The position numbers and the translations under genes are program-made. Positions 46,346 to 56,023 of a stretch of DNA of 64,000 nucleotides are shown here, one piece after another (within the stretch, counting starts at the first letter, position 1; the number at the start of each line of letters is the position of its first letter). The notes beneath the pieces were generated by a model, which was given only the letters and a program-made list of their open reading frames with translations, was not told the DNA's origin and did no database searches. The stretch is taken from positions 18,179 to 82,178 of the forward strand of contig DGPL01000049.1 of assembly GCA_002390425.1 (NCBI GenBank), given 5' to 3'. This stretch comes from Kordiimonadaceae bacterium UBA4441 (GTDB lineage Bacteria; Pseudomonadota; Alphaproteobacteria; Sphingomonadales; Emcibacteraceae).

Positions 46346-47494
46346 TTAATCAATCAACAATTTGATCTGTGGTGCTGATTTTGGTTCGATCGAATCTTCG
46401 ACATCATCCATATCTTCAAGCTGTATTTTTTCAATAATATCAGCTTTTGATTGAATTTTACGGCTTGATGTTTCAATTAAATCGATATCTTTTTCCGCTT
46501 GGGAAAAATGATTACGAAGACTGGAAACACGTTTATCCAAACGGTCCATATCATCCGATAACGTTGAAACATGTTTTTGAATGACCCCTGCTTGATCACG
46601 AATACGTGCATCTTTTAGCACAGCACGAACCGTATTTAAGGTTGCCATCAAAGTGGTCGGGCTGACAATCCAAACTTTTGCTTTATATGATTTTTCAACA
46701 ACATCTGTAAAATTACTATGGAGTTCCGCATAAACCGCTTCGCTCGGCAAAAACATAAGTGCAGATTCAGCCGTAACACCCGGTAAAATATATTTTGCTG
46801 CGATATCATTCACATGTTTCATCATATCGGTTTTAAAAGCGGCTTTCGCTTGCTTTTTATCATTATCAGTTTCAGCGGCTCCTAATCGATGATAACTTTC
46901 AAGCGGAAACTTCGCATCAACAACAATTGACCCTGGTGGATTTGGAAGTTTGATTAAACAGTCCGCTCTGCTTTTATTTTCCAGAGTAGCTTGAAATTCA
47001 TAAGCATTCGGCGGAAGGATCGAAGATACAAGATCGTTAAGCTGTATTTCACCAAAAGCACCACGCGCTTGTTTGTTTGATAAAATATCCTGCAAACCAA
47101 CCATCTGTCCTGATAAATCTGTGATGTTTTTTTGTGCCTCATCAATAACAGCTAGACGTTCTTTTAATTTCTCTAGGCTTTCGCCTGTTTTTTCATTGGA
47201 TTGAACCAAACTATCGCCAACACGTTTACTAACCGCATCAAGTCTTTCATGCATGGTTCGTTTCATTTCTTCTTGTTGTAAAGAATGGCTTTCAGACATG
47301 GTTTTAATGCGGGCTTCAAGTCCAGCATTCATTTGCAATACCGATAGAAGGTGCCGCTCAGCATTATCCGCCGCAATCTGCCTCTCTTCACTATCCATAC
47401 GAGCACGATTATTAATGAAGTAAAGAACCGCACATAATAATAAGGCAATCACGCCCATACCGGCTAATATTACGACATTTTGATCGATGATCAC
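46346..47494 (-). CDS. rmuC: DNA recombination protein RmuC
   Basis: 382 aa. N-terminal transmembrane helix (VVILAGMGVIALLLCAVLYF), then a coiled coil to about residue 150. The RmuC core follows: GAFGEIQLNDLVSSILPPNAYE, CLIKLPNPPGSIVVDAKFPLESY and VWIVSPTTLMATLNTVRAV. RmuC is a predicted nuclease-like protein that limits inversions at repeats. It is divergent from def, a common alphaproteobacterial arrangement. Confidence 0.95.
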   Translation of the reverse strand: MIIDQNVVILAGMGVIALLLCAVLYFINNRARMDSEERQIAADNAERHLLSVLQMNAGLEARIKTMSESHSLQQEEMKRTMHERLDAVSKRVGDSLVQSNEKTGESLEKLKERLAVIDEAQKNITDLSGQMVGLQDILSNKQARGAFGEIQLNDLVSSILPPNAYEFQATLENKSRADCLIKLPNPPGSIVVDAKFPLESYHRLGAAETDNDKKQAKAAFKTDMMKHVNDIAAKYILPGVTAESALMFLPSEAVYAELHSNFTDVVEKSYKAKVWIVSPTTLMATLNTVRAVLKDARIRDQAGVIQKHVSTLSDDMDRLDKRVSSLRNHFSQAEKDIDLIETSSRKIQSKADIIEKIQLEDMDDVEDSIEPKSAPQIKLLID

Positions 47495-47579
47495 GTTTTC
47501 CGTCTCCTTATGGTCTTGACCTTATCGTCAACACATATTACCTACCATTTGTAAGATTAAAAGGATAAGATGAAAAATT

Positions 47580-48095
47580 ATGGCTATTTTACCGATTGTA
47601 ACAGTTCCGGACCCGCTTCTTAAAAAAGTGTCTGAACCCGTTGAAAAAGTGGATGACAAGGTACGCGCCTTTTTGGATGATATGCTTGAAACCATGTATG
47701 CTGCGCCAGGTATCGGACTTGCCGCCGTTCAAGTTGGTAAATTATGGCGCATTTTGGTCATTGATATAGCATCAGACGATGAAGAGCCAAACCCAATGTA
47801 TTTCATCAATCCAGTTATCACGTGGACTTCAGAAGAATTCAACACCTATAACGAAGGATGTCTTTCAATACCAGAACAATATGCAGATGTTGAGCGGCCC
47901 GCAGAATGTAAAGTCGATTTCATCGATTATAATGGTGATGAAAAGGAAATTCATGCGGACGGTCTTCTAGCGACCTGTATTCAACACGAAATGGACCATT
48001 TAAACGGCGTGGTTTTTATTGATTATCTTTCCAAAATAAAACGCGGTATCTATGTCCGAAAAGTCAAGAAGCTCGTAAGAGAAAAAGAAGAGTAA
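47580..48095 (+). CDS. def: Peptide deformylase
   Basis: 171 aa metalloenzyme that removes the formyl group from nascent proteins. All three motifs are present: GIGLAAVQVG, EGCLSIPEQ (Cys ligand) and QHEMDHLNG (HExxH zinc/iron site). Starts the def-fmt-truA run, 11 bp before fmt, so formylation and deformylation genes are co-transcribed. Confidence 0.97.
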   Translation: MAILPIVTVPDPLLKKVSEPVEKVDDKVRAFLDDMLETMYAAPGIGLAAVQVGKLWRILVIDIASDDEEPNPMYFINPVITWTSEEFNTYNEGCLSIPEQYADVERPAECKVDFIDYNGDEKEIHADGLLATCIQHEMDHLNGVVFIDYLSKIKRGIYVRKVKKLVREKEE

Positions 48096-48106
48096 GGGAT
48101 AACAAT

Positions 48107-49015
48107 ATGCGCATTGCTTTTATGGGGACACCTGATTTTTCGGTCAGTGCGCTTAAATCCATTATCAAAGCAGGCCACGAGGTTGTTGCCGTCTATAGCC
48201 AACCACCCCGCCCCGCAGGAAGAGGGAAAAAAGAACGTCCCTCGCCTGTGCACGCATATGCACTTGCGCAGAATATCCCCGTTCACACCCCGCTAAATTT
48301 TAAAGAAGAAAAAGACCGTGTTGATTTTAACAATTTAAATTTGGATGTGGCCATAGTTGTTGCCTATGGATTGATTCTCCCTCAAGAAATTTTAGACACA
48401 CCAAAATTTGGCTGTCTTAATATTCATGCATCACTTCTTCCGCGCTGGCGAGGAGCGGCACCAATCCACCGCGCCATTATGGCAGGTGATAGTGAAACTG
48501 GTGTAGGTATTATGCAAATGGAAGCAGGACTTGATACGGGGCCAGTTCATCTTGAAAAAAGAATTCCCATTGAACACTCTGATACCACGGGAACCCTTCA
48601 TGATAAACTTAGTTTGTTAGGTGCGGATGCAATAGTCGAAGTCTTAAAAAATATAGAAACGAGCTCTCCTGCCCCACAATCATTCGAGGGCGTTACTTAT
48701 GCAAAAAAAATTGATAAATCTGAAGCGCATATTGATTGGCAAAAATCAGCACGTGATTTAAGAAATCATATCCATGGCCTGTCACCTTTCCCAGGTGCTT
48801 GGTGCGAAATGAATGGGGAACGAATAAAAATTCATAATGTCGGCATCTCAGAGAATAACGGTAATCCGGGCATTATGATAGGCACTCCACTTACCATCGC
48901 ATGTGGTGATGGTTCAATAGAAGTAAAACGTGCACAACGTGCAGGAAAAGGCCCGATGGATATAATGGCATTAATGAACGGTTTTGATGTCAAAATCGGG
49001 ACCAAATTTTCATGA
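48107..49015 (+). CDS. fmt: Methionyl-tRNA formyltransferase
   Basis: 302 aa. Formylates initiator Met-tRNA with 10-formyl-tetrahydrofolate. N-terminal domain: IAFMGTPDFSVSALKSI, the catalytic NIHASLLPRWRGAAPIHRAI segment with Asn and His, and QMEAGLDTGPV. The C-terminal OB-like domain binds tRNA. Slightly shorter C-terminus than E. coli Fmt. Overlaps truA by four bases (ATGA). Confidence 0.97.
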   Translation: MRIAFMGTPDFSVSALKSIIKAGHEVVAVYSQPPRPAGRGKKERPSPVHAYALAQNIPVHTPLNFKEEKDRVDFNNLNLDVAIVVAYGLILPQEILDTPKFGCLNIHASLLPRWRGAAPIHRAIMAGDSETGVGIMQMEAGLDTGPVHLEKRIPIEHSDTTGTLHDKLSLLGADAIVEVLKNIETSSPAPQSFEGVTYAKKIDKSEAHIDWQKSARDLRNHIHGLSPFPGAWCEMNGERIKIHNVGISENNGNPGIMIGTPLTIACGDGSIEVKRAQRAGKGPMDIMALMNGFDVKIGTKFS

Positions 49016-49749
49016 ACCGCTTCAAACTAACCATCGAATATAATGGTGCTAATTACCATGGTTGGCAATTGCAAAATAGTGCTCCTAGCATCCAAGAAGA
49101 GCTTGAAATGGCTGCATTTAAACTTTGTCAAACGGAATGCCGTTTCTTTGCGGCAGGAAGAACCGACGCGGGCGTTCACGCAAAAGGAATGGTCGCTCAC
49201 GTTGACATCCCACGCGACATGGAAGCCTTCAAATTCATGGAAGCTATGAATTATCATTTAAAAGATGTTCCAATATCTATTTTACATTCAGAAGAAGTAG
49301 ATGAAGATTTTCATGCACGTTTTTCCGCAAAGAAAAGATATTACCGTTATCACATTATCAATCGCCGCGCGAAATTAAGCTTACAGCGCGGACTTGCTTG
49401 GCAAATCAAAGAACCACTTGATGTTCAGGCAATGCAAGATGCCGCACAAGTGTTAGTCGGCAAACATGATTTTACCACATTTAGAAGTGTTCAATGCCAA
49501 TCAAAATCGCCTTTAAAGACATTAGAGAGCTTGAATGTCAGCCGAGAAGGTGAAAGTATTTATGTTGATACTTCTGCTATCTCATATCTTCACCATCAAG
49601 TACGCTCAATGGTCGGTTGCCTTTATTATGTGGGCAAAGGGAAATGGACTAAAGATGATATGGAAAATGCTTTAAAGGCAGCTGATCGACATGCTCTTGG
49701 CTTTAATGCACCACCTGATGGATTATATTTTATGAAGGTTGAGTATTAA
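49012..49749 (+). CDS. truA: tRNA pseudouridine(38-40) synthase TruA
   Basis: 245 aa. Makes pseudouridine at positions 38-40 of the anticodon arm. The catalytic Asp is in AAGRTDAGVHA (near residue 51); KRYYRYHI and SYLHHQVRSMVGCL are conserved TruA segments. Start overlaps the fmt stop; the end overlaps the convergent membrane-protein gene by 20 bases. Confidence 0.97.
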   Translation: MNRFKLTIEYNGANYHGWQLQNSAPSIQEELEMAAFKLCQTECRFFAAGRTDAGVHAKGMVAHVDIPRDMEAFKFMEAMNYHLKDVPISILHSEEVDEDFHARFSAKKRYYRYHIINRRAKLSLQRGLAWQIKEPLDVQAMQDAAQVLVGKHDFTTFRSVQCQSKSPLKTLESLNVSREGESIYVDTSAISYLHHQVRSMVGCLYYVGKGKWTKDDMENALKAADRHALGFNAPPDGLYFMKVEY

Positions 49750-50380
49750 AAGCCTGCATAATCATTTCAAAATATTCAGGATCAAATATTTTAAACAATA
49801 TAACGATTAATGACGCATCAAGAAGTTTAACAAAGATAAGTACCCCAATAGCCAATGCACCACTTATTTGCAAACCGACTTTAAACGTAAACCAATGAAT
49901 ATAAATACTAAAATAAAACCCAATTACGGTTAAAATTATACCAGAAATATTATTACTAAAAAGCCCTGACCCTAAAATCACTGTCATCACGGCCATAATT
50001 AAATATACAAGTGCACTCATCCAATTATATGCAACTACCATCGGCGCATAGTGCTGTTCAATTTTCATAAACTTCGTAAAATAAGCCATTACAAATGCTG
50101 TAAAGGGTAACGCTAAAAAGAAAAAAACAACATTTGATAAAAAAGGGTACGCCAATGTTTCATCGGGTGATGCGCCATCAACAATACCTTGATACTGGAA
50201 AACGGAAACCAGAATTAATCCGGGAACCATAACAGCAATAGCCAAAAAACTTTTCCAAAATCCATCTGATGATAGATCAAAATATTCCATAGAATTCGGA
50301 TTAAGTTTAACGAGCTTTAAAGCAGCCTTTAACGAGTATTGGATATAAGGAACAATTGTTATTTGATTATCATTGGACAT
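49730..50380 (-). CDS. Yip1-like integral membrane protein of unknown function
   Basis: 216 aa from ATG 50380, with GGAAT upstream; the frame runs further to 50446 inside the neighbouring gene without support. Five hydrophobic segments (for example FLAIAVMVPGLILVSVFQ, FLSNVVFFFLALPFTAFVMAYF, ALVYLIMAVMTVILGSG). The layout resembles Yip1-type bacterial membrane proteins, but no defining motif was found. Follows the HAD gene almost directly (four-base gap) and converges with truA. Confidence 0.65.
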   Translation of the reverse strand: MSNDNQITIVPYIQYSLKAALKLVKLNPNSMEYFDLSSDGFWKSFLAIAVMVPGLILVSVFQYQGIVDGASPDETLAYPFLSNVVFFFLALPFTAFVMAYFTKFMKIEQHYAPMVVAYNWMSALVYLIMAVMTVILGSGLFSNNISGIILTVIGFYFSIYIHWFTFKVGLQISGALAIGVLIFVKLLDASLIVILFKIFDPEYFEMIMQAFNTQPS

Positions 50381-50384
50381 AAAA

Positions 50385-51095
50385 TTATTCCATATTCTTT
50401 GTAACATGCGAAAGCCATGACGATAAATCAGGCGCTGTGTGATCAATTCTCGTCTCTTTTACCCCATTATCAGACCAATGAACACCCGTATTTACCCAAA
50501 CGGTCGCCATACCTAACTCTGCGGCTGGCTTTAAATTCCCTGCTATATCTTCAACCATAATGGAACTATTGGGATCAATATCAAATTTATCAATCATCTT
50601 ATGATAACTAGCCTCATGTGGCTTTGGTAAAAAATCAGCATCATGAATATCAAAAAAGTCCTGAAAAAAGCCATTTAAACCTATATGACTAAGAACATTC
50701 TTTGCATATTCGGTCGACGCATTTGTATAAATATATTTTTCACCTGGAAGTTTATGTAATGCTTCGTTTAAAGCTGTGTCTACCTTAAGGACCGAGAAAT
50801 CAATATCATGAACAAACTTTAAATAATCATATGGTTCTATGCCTTGCTCCGACATGAGCCCCCTCAAAGTGGTTCCATGTTCCATAAAATATTTCTTTTG
50901 CATTACCTTCGCATCAGCATAAGAAACATCAAACACGGATTGAATAAATTCACCCATTTTACGATCGATCTGACTGAATAAATTTGCCCCGTGAGGATAA
51001 AGCGTATTATCAAGATCAAAGACCCAGTGGTTTATCTGATTAAGTTTTTTATAATCCACATCATTTTTTTGCATAATTAGTCTACGCCCGCTCAT
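50385..51095 (-). CDS. HAD-family pyrimidine 5'-nucleotidase-like phosphatase
   Basis: 236 aa (an alternative ATG at 51074 gives about 229). HAD motif I is FDLDNTLYP (near 25-33), motif II YTNAS, motif III Lys in LPKPHEASY, and motif IV MVEDIAGNLKPA. The sequence type is that of the SDT1/PHM8 group, HAD subfamily IA, that removes phosphate from pyrimidine nucleotides. The substrate is inferred from family only. Pairs with the membrane-protein gene downstream. Confidence 0.88.
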   Translation of the reverse strand: MSGRRLIMQKNDVDYKKLNQINHWVFDLDNTLYPHGANLFSQIDRKMGEFIQSVFDVSYADAKVMQKKYFMEHGTTLRGLMSEQGIEPYDYLKFVHDIDFSVLKVDTALNEALHKLPGEKYIYTNASTEYAKNVLSHIGLNGFFQDFFDIHDADFLPKPHEASYHKMIDKFDIDPNSSIMVEDIAGNLKPAAELGMATVWVNTGVHWSDNGVKETRIDHTAPDLSSWLSHVTKNME

Positions 51096-51189
51096 TTCTT
51101 AAAGGAATTGTTAATACTCATTCATTAAACTGTTTGCCAAGAGAATTCTAATAGTAACTGCAATTCAACTTAGATCGATTTTGGGCACC

Positions 51190-52932
51190 ATGGATAATAA
51201 TATCGCACGTTTTATCAATAATTCCAATGCTTCCGAGCAAGGTAAAACCATCGATAAATCCTCTGAAGAATTATCATTCCAAAATAAATTAATCGATAAT
51301 CTGAATGGCCCGGCGATTTTAACTGACGAATCGCTCAATATAATTCATCAAAATATTTACTCTGAAAATTTGGTTCAAGCATTCCAAAATCGTAATCCTA
51401 TTATTCATGGCATAATCATAAGGTGCATGACAAACGATTGTCCCGAAAATCAAAAATTTTCAATCGAAGATGAAACAGGAACTAGACATTATGATCTATT
51501 TGCATTTCCGGTGAATATTTCTAAGAATTCGAAAAAGCCATGTGTCCTTCTATTTGGAAAAGACACAACCGTTGAACAACATTTAACAAAAGCGCTTGTT
51601 GAATCGAGGCAAATGTTTAAAGATCTCGTTTCCTGTTCTACTGATTTTGCATGGGAAACCGATAATAAAGGTCGTTTTAATTATGTATCTTCAAACGGCA
51701 TTCTAGGTTATTCAGCATATGAGTTAAATGAGAAAAAAGCGGCTGACTTAATCGTCGGAGCAGATGGTCTTAACCCTTTCGATACACTTGACGCCATTAA
51801 TGACGTTGAAATATGGCTTCAACGCAGTGACGGTGAATTCGCTTGCGTACAGGTATCTGCCAACCCAATTATCGACAACAACTCAACTTGGCAAGGTGCA
51901 CGAGGCGTTTGTCGTGATGTTACCGAGGTGAGGGAAAGAGAAGCATCCTTAAGACGCATTAGAAAAAATGAGCAAGTCTTAAAAAGAATTATTTCAACTA
52001 TACGTGATGAAATTGATCCAACAAGAATGTTGCATACAACCGCAAAAGCTGCGCTTGACGGATTATCTGCGAAGCACTGTCATATTGCAAGCCTATCAAA
52101 AAATTCTGAAGACAAGTTTGAAGCCAAATTAAAGGCAGATGCAGGTGGCATAAATAATGGTGATTTTATTGATAAATTAATTTCAAAAGCTTTAAACATT
52201 TGTAACGACAGAAGCAAACCAATGCCGCCCTCTTATGTCGAGGAAGCGATAGACGGTAAACAGACACTAATCGGTTTTACAAAACATCATAATGAAATAA
52301 ATGGAGCTATCTTCGTAACCGTCCAAGAAGAAAATAAAAAATGGAATAAGGATGAAAAGTCATTATTCATCGGTGTCTCTAGCCACCTTGGCATCGCATT
52401 TGAGCAAATTAAAAATTACGAAAAGTTAGAAAAATTATCCAAGACGGATGAATTAACGTCTCTTCTTAATCGCCGTGCTTTCACTGAAATGGCCAATAAA
52501 CGACTTGTCATTCAAAAACGGCAAAGACAAAACTGCGCCCTTCTTTATATTGATTTGGATAATTTCAAACAAGTTAATGACACCTACGGGCATGTGGTTG
52601 GTGATGACGTGCTGGTCACGCTCTCATCAATATTAAAGCGCACCACACGAACAGAAGACCTATGTTGTCGGCTTGGTGGTGATGAATTTGCCGTTTGGCT
52701 TGAAAATGTTGATGAAAAAAGTGCAGTACATTTAGCAAATCGCATTCTTGAATGCACTACCGAATTACAGAAGTTAGCCGAAAATGATACAAATCCCGTG
52801 TCGTTATCAATAGGCATAGCCATAAGCGATGCTAAATCAAATTATGCATTAGAGACATTAATGGAACATGCCGATAATACCTTATATGATGTAAAGAAAA
52901 ACGGTAAATCAGGTATCGTGTTAAACCAATAG
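51190..52932 (+). CDS. PAS/GAF-type diguanylate cyclase (GGDEF)
   Basis: About 580 aa from ATG 51190 (a TTG three codons earlier is less likely). An N-terminal sensor region (to 130) precedes a PAS domain (about 135-255, with LVSCSTDFAWETDNKG), a GAF-like domain (about 270-400) and a GGDEF domain (about 415-575). The active-site motif GGDEF is intact near residue 495 and an I-site RxxD (RTED) sits five residues before it, so it should make c-di-GMP and be product-inhibited. No membrane segment. Source of the signal that the three PilZ proteins of this window could read. Confidence 0.93.
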   Translation: MDNNIARFINNSNASEQGKTIDKSSEELSFQNKLIDNLNGPAILTDESLNIIHQNIYSENLVQAFQNRNPIIHGIIIRCMTNDCPENQKFSIEDETGTRHYDLFAFPVNISKNSKKPCVLLFGKDTTVEQHLTKALVESRQMFKDLVSCSTDFAWETDNKGRFNYVSSNGILGYSAYELNEKKAADLIVGADGLNPFDTLDAINDVEIWLQRSDGEFACVQVSANPIIDNNSTWQGARGVCRDVTEVREREASLRRIRKNEQVLKRIISTIRDEIDPTRMLHTTAKAALDGLSAKHCHIASLSKNSEDKFEAKLKADAGGINNGDFIDKLISKALNICNDRSKPMPPSYVEEAIDGKQTLIGFTKHHNEINGAIFVTVQEENKKWNKDEKSLFIGVSSHLGIAFEQIKNYEKLEKLSKTDELTSLLNRRAFTEMANKRLVIQKRQRQNCALLYIDLDNFKQVNDTYGHVVGDDVLVTLSSILKRTTRTEDLCCRLGGDEFAVWLENVDEKSAVHLANRILECTTELQKLAENDTNPVSLSIGIAISDAKSNYALETLMEHADNTLYDVKKNGKSGIVLNQ

Positions 52933-52991
52933 AAACTTTTATAGTGTAGCTTTCTCTTAGCACAAATAAAATACAGGTTTGAATATCAAAT

Positions 52992-54248
52992 ATGATTTTT
53001 AATTTATTCAAGAATAAAGAGAAAAGAGCTTCTGAGCTCGCAAGCTATGAAAAAGCCAAAAAAGCATTGGAAGAAAAGAAACCCAATGACAAGATGATTT
53101 TGGCTGAACAAGATACAACACCACCTGAAGTCTTATATTATTTAGCCGAAGATAAATCTTCCGATATTCGCTTAAAAGTTGCCGCTAACGCAAATCCCCC
53201 CATACAAGCCGATAAAATATTGGCAAATGATGAAGACGAAGAAGTTAAACACGAATTAACTAGTAAAATTGCTAGATTGTTTCCCGATATTAATGAAGAC
53301 GGAAAAGCAGAAATTTGTGAAAAAGCACTTGAAATGATCGAAGTTCTGGCCAACGATCAATTACCTTCTGTAAGAAAAATACTCGCAGAAGAACTAAAAT
53401 CTTCAAATAGCATCCCTAAACATATTGCTTTGAAATTAGCAACGGATCAGGTTCCGGCCGTTAGTGCAGCAATATTAGAGTATTCCCCCCTATTAAGTGA
53501 TGCTGACCTAAAAGAAATTATTGCGGCAACAACACTATCTGGTGCATTGGAAGCAATCGCAAAAAGAAATATACTAAGTGGTGATGTCTGCGAGGTCATT
53601 GCACAAACGCTGGAAATTCCTGCTGTTACCAATATGCTCGCAAATAAAAATGCGCAGATCCGTGAAGAAACACTAGATTCTATTATTGAAGAAGCACAGA
53701 ACCAAGATATCACGCAGTGGCACGAGCCACTCGCAAAAAGACCCAATCTTTCAATTCGTGCAATGAAACGCATCGCAACTTTTGTTGCCTCTTCACTCGT
53801 TGAAGTCATGATAACAGATAATCATCTAGATCAAGATCAAGGCGAAGAACTGCTGGTTAGAGTAAGAGAACGTATCAGTGATGAAACACCTGATAGCGAT
53901 GATAAACGCACCCTCGCTGAGCAAGCATCCGATTTATATGAGCGCGGCGTGATTGATGACGAATTTATTCAAAACGCCATTAAAAACAAACAACGTGAAC
54001 TGGTCATTCAAGCATTAATTTTAATGTCAAAATTGCCCGATCAATCGGTTAGAACAATGATCACTAAGAAAAAGGGTAATCTTGTAGTGGCCCTCGCTTG
54101 GAAGGCTGGACTTAGTATGCGCACAGCACTTCAAATGCAAAGCGATCTTGCCCATGTTCCCCCTACGGAATTCATTAACGCCAAAAACGGCGTTGATTAC
54201 CCCTTCTCAAATCAACAACTTGAATATGATATCGCCTTATTTGAATAA
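52992..54248 (+). CDS. DUF2336 domain protein
   Basis: 418 aa, cytoplasmic. Helical repeats with the DUF2336 pattern (LPSVRKILAEELKSSNSIP, ALKLATDQVPAVSAAILEYSPLL, AKRPNLSIRAMKRIA). The N-terminal third contains HEAT-like pairs (SSDIRLKVAANANPP). The family is almost restricted to alphaproteobacteria and its role is unknown, though members often neighbour signalling genes, as here with the diguanylate cyclase 60 bp upstream. Ends six bases before the convergent PEBP-like gene. Confidence 0.85.
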   Translation: MIFNLFKNKEKRASELASYEKAKKALEEKKPNDKMILAEQDTTPPEVLYYLAEDKSSDIRLKVAANANPPIQADKILANDEDEEVKHELTSKIARLFPDINEDGKAEICEKALEMIEVLANDQLPSVRKILAEELKSSNSIPKHIALKLATDQVPAVSAAILEYSPLLSDADLKEIIAATTLSGALEAIAKRNILSGDVCEVIAQTLEIPAVTNMLANKNAQIREETLDSIIEEAQNQDITQWHEPLAKRPNLSIRAMKRIATFVASSLVEVMITDNHLDQDQGEELLVRVRERISDETPDSDDKRTLAEQASDLYERGVIDDEFIQNAIKNKQRELVIQALILMSKLPDQSVRTMITKKKGNLVVALAWKAGLSMRTALQMQSDLAHVPPTEFINAKNGVDYPFSNQQLEYDIALFE

Positions 54249-54254
54249 GGCCTA

Positions 54255-54782
54255 TTATCGTCCGTAGAGCAATGTAGATGTCGCCGTTGAAATTGCCTGT
54301 GCATTTAATTGAAAACCCATAAGGCCCGGTTGCGCAGCGGGATTAGCATCAAGCTTATTTTCTAATGCATAAACTTTAAAAACATACCTATGCGGGGTGT
54401 GGCCTTCAGGGGGACATGGTCCGCCATATCCGGCTTGACCAAATGATGTGATCGATTCAATGGCACCGCTTTTAACAACATCAGCATAATTGTCTGCACT
54501 AATGCCCTTAAAAATTGCAGCAGGAATATTCGTGATGACCCAATGCCACCATCCCCCACCTGTTGGCGCATCAGGATCATAAACTGTAATAGAAATATAT
54601 TTCGCTTTTTCAGGAATATCAGACCAACTGATTTCAGGGATTAAATTCCCACCACTACATCCAAACCCATTAAAGACGTGTTTTTCTTGTAAATATGAAT
54701 TCTTGCCATCGTTAATTTCTACATTCATGGCATATGCTGCAGAGGAATATATGAATAACAAAACAGTTATGAAACATTTCAC
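54255..54782 (-). CDS. YbhB/YbcL family Raf-kinase-inhibitor-like (PEBP) protein
   Basis: 175 aa with a signal peptide (cut near AYAMNVE), so exported. Ligand-pocket motifs of the family are present: DPDAPTGGGWWHWVITNIP and GYGGPCPPEGHTPHRYVFKVYAL. Bacterial relatives are of uncertain function; the name refers to fold similarity only. Monocistronic, between the DUF2336 gene and acdS. Confidence 0.92.
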   Translation of the reverse strand: MKCFITVLLFIYSSAAYAMNVEINDGKNSYLQEKHVFNGFGCSGGNLIPEISWSDIPEKAKYISITVYDPDAPTGGGWWHWVITNIPAAIFKGISADNYADVVKSGAIESITSFGQAGYGGPCPPEGHTPHRYVFKVYALENKLDANPAAQPGLMGFQLNAQAISTATSTLLYGR

Positions 54783-54854
54783 TTTAATTCTCCAATTTTA
54801 TAAATCGATTAAACCAATATATAAAATCAAATTACATAGAACAATAAAATAACC

Positions 54855-55868
54855 TTACCCGTTTCTAAAAGTATAACCATATCCGTTGATTGCAGGCACA
54901 CCCCCTAAATGCGCGTAAAGCACTTTCGAACCTTTAGGGAAATAACCTTTCTGAACCAGGTCCATCATGCCTTGCATAGATTTTCCTTCATATACGGGAT
55001 CAGTCATCATTCCTTCTAATCTTGCGCATGTTCTGATGGCTTCCTTAGTTTCCTCGGAAGGCACACCATAAACCGGATATGCATAATCCTCATGGAGTAT
55101 CACATCATCTTCGGTGATTTCTTTATCTAATTCGACAAGTTCAGCCGTTTTTTGCGCAATATCAAGCACCTGAGCCTTAGTTTGCTTAGGTGTACATGAC
55201 GCATCGATGCCGATTACATTTTGCTCTCTACCGTCTTTCGCAAATCCAACCAGCATTCCGGCATGTGTAGAACCAGTGACTGTGCAAACGACAATATAAT
55301 CGAATTTAAATCCTAGGTCTTCTTCTTGTGTGCGCACCTCTTCAGCAAACCCTACAAAACCAAGACCACCATATTTATGAACAGAAGCCCCTGCCGGAAT
55401 TGCATAGGGCTTACCACCCTTATCCTTTACATCTTGAAGTGCATTTTCCCAACTTTCACGAATGCCAATATCAAATCCCTTATCAACCAGCTCAACATCA
55501 GCGCCCATCACTCTACTGAGCAATATATTACCCACACGGTCATATACGGCATCTTCATGTGGCACCCAACTTTCTTGAACCAAACGGCATTTCATTCCAA
55601 TTTTCGCGGCCGTTGCTGCGACGAGACGGGTATGGTTTGATTGAACGCCACCAATAGATACTAGAGTATCCGCACCAGAAGCAATTGCGTCCGGAACGAT
55701 ATATTCAAGTTTACGCAATTTATTGCCACCAAAGGCTAAACCGCTATTGCAATCTTCTCTCTTTGCGTAAAGTTCAACAGCTCCGCCCAAATGTTCCGTT
55801 AAACTATCAAGTTTTTCAATTGGCGTTGGGCCGAATGTCAGAGGATACCGTTCAAATTTTTCAAGCAT
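54855..55868 (-). CDS. acdS: 1-aminocyclopropane-1-carboxylate deaminase
   Basis: 337 aa from ATG 55868, the length and start (MLEKFERYPLTFGPTPIE) of characterised AcdS; longer frames to 55916 lack support. PLP enzyme converting ACC, the plant ethylene precursor, to 2-oxobutyrate and ammonia. Conserved segments: YAKREDCNSGLAFGGNKLRK with the PLP lysine, SIGGVQSNHTR, VTGSTHAGM, TDPVYEGKSMQG (active-site Tyr/Glu) and LYAHLGGVPAINGY. D-cysteine desulfhydrase is a close relative, but the overall match is to AcdS. Divergent from a matching Lrp regulator. Confidence 0.92.
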   Translation of the reverse strand: MLEKFERYPLTFGPTPIEKLDSLTEHLGGAVELYAKREDCNSGLAFGGNKLRKLEYIVPDAIASGADTLVSIGGVQSNHTRLVAATAAKIGMKCRLVQESWVPHEDAVYDRVGNILLSRVMGADVELVDKGFDIGIRESWENALQDVKDKGGKPYAIPAGASVHKYGGLGFVGFAEEVRTQEEDLGFKFDYIVVCTVTGSTHAGMLVGFAKDGREQNVIGIDASCTPKQTKAQVLDIAQKTAELVELDKEITEDDVILHEDYAYPVYGVPSEETKEAIRTCARLEGMMTDPVYEGKSMQGMMDLVQKGYFPKGSKVLYAHLGGVPAINGYGYTFRNG

Positions 55869-55936
55869 GTTAAAATCCATAATGTTAAATATCTGCTTAC
55901 TATAGCTCACATGCAATGAAAGGTGCTCTCTAAGTT

Positions 55937-55992
55937 ATGTATAATAATTACTATTTATTCAAATATATTGTGATATATTAATAATTATACAT
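55937..55992. promoter_or_regulatory. Inverted-repeat operator candidate between acdS and acdR
   Basis: ATGTATAATAATTA (55937-55950) and TAATAATTATACAT (55979-55992) form an inverted repeat, 14 of 16 positions matching when extended by one base pair of flank. The centres are 42 bases apart, four helical turns. This suits a multimeric Lrp-type regulator. The region is very AT-rich, which lowers certainty. Confidence 0.6.
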
Positions 55993-56023
55993 TATTTTTT
56001 TATAAAATATGGAAGATTGTTTC

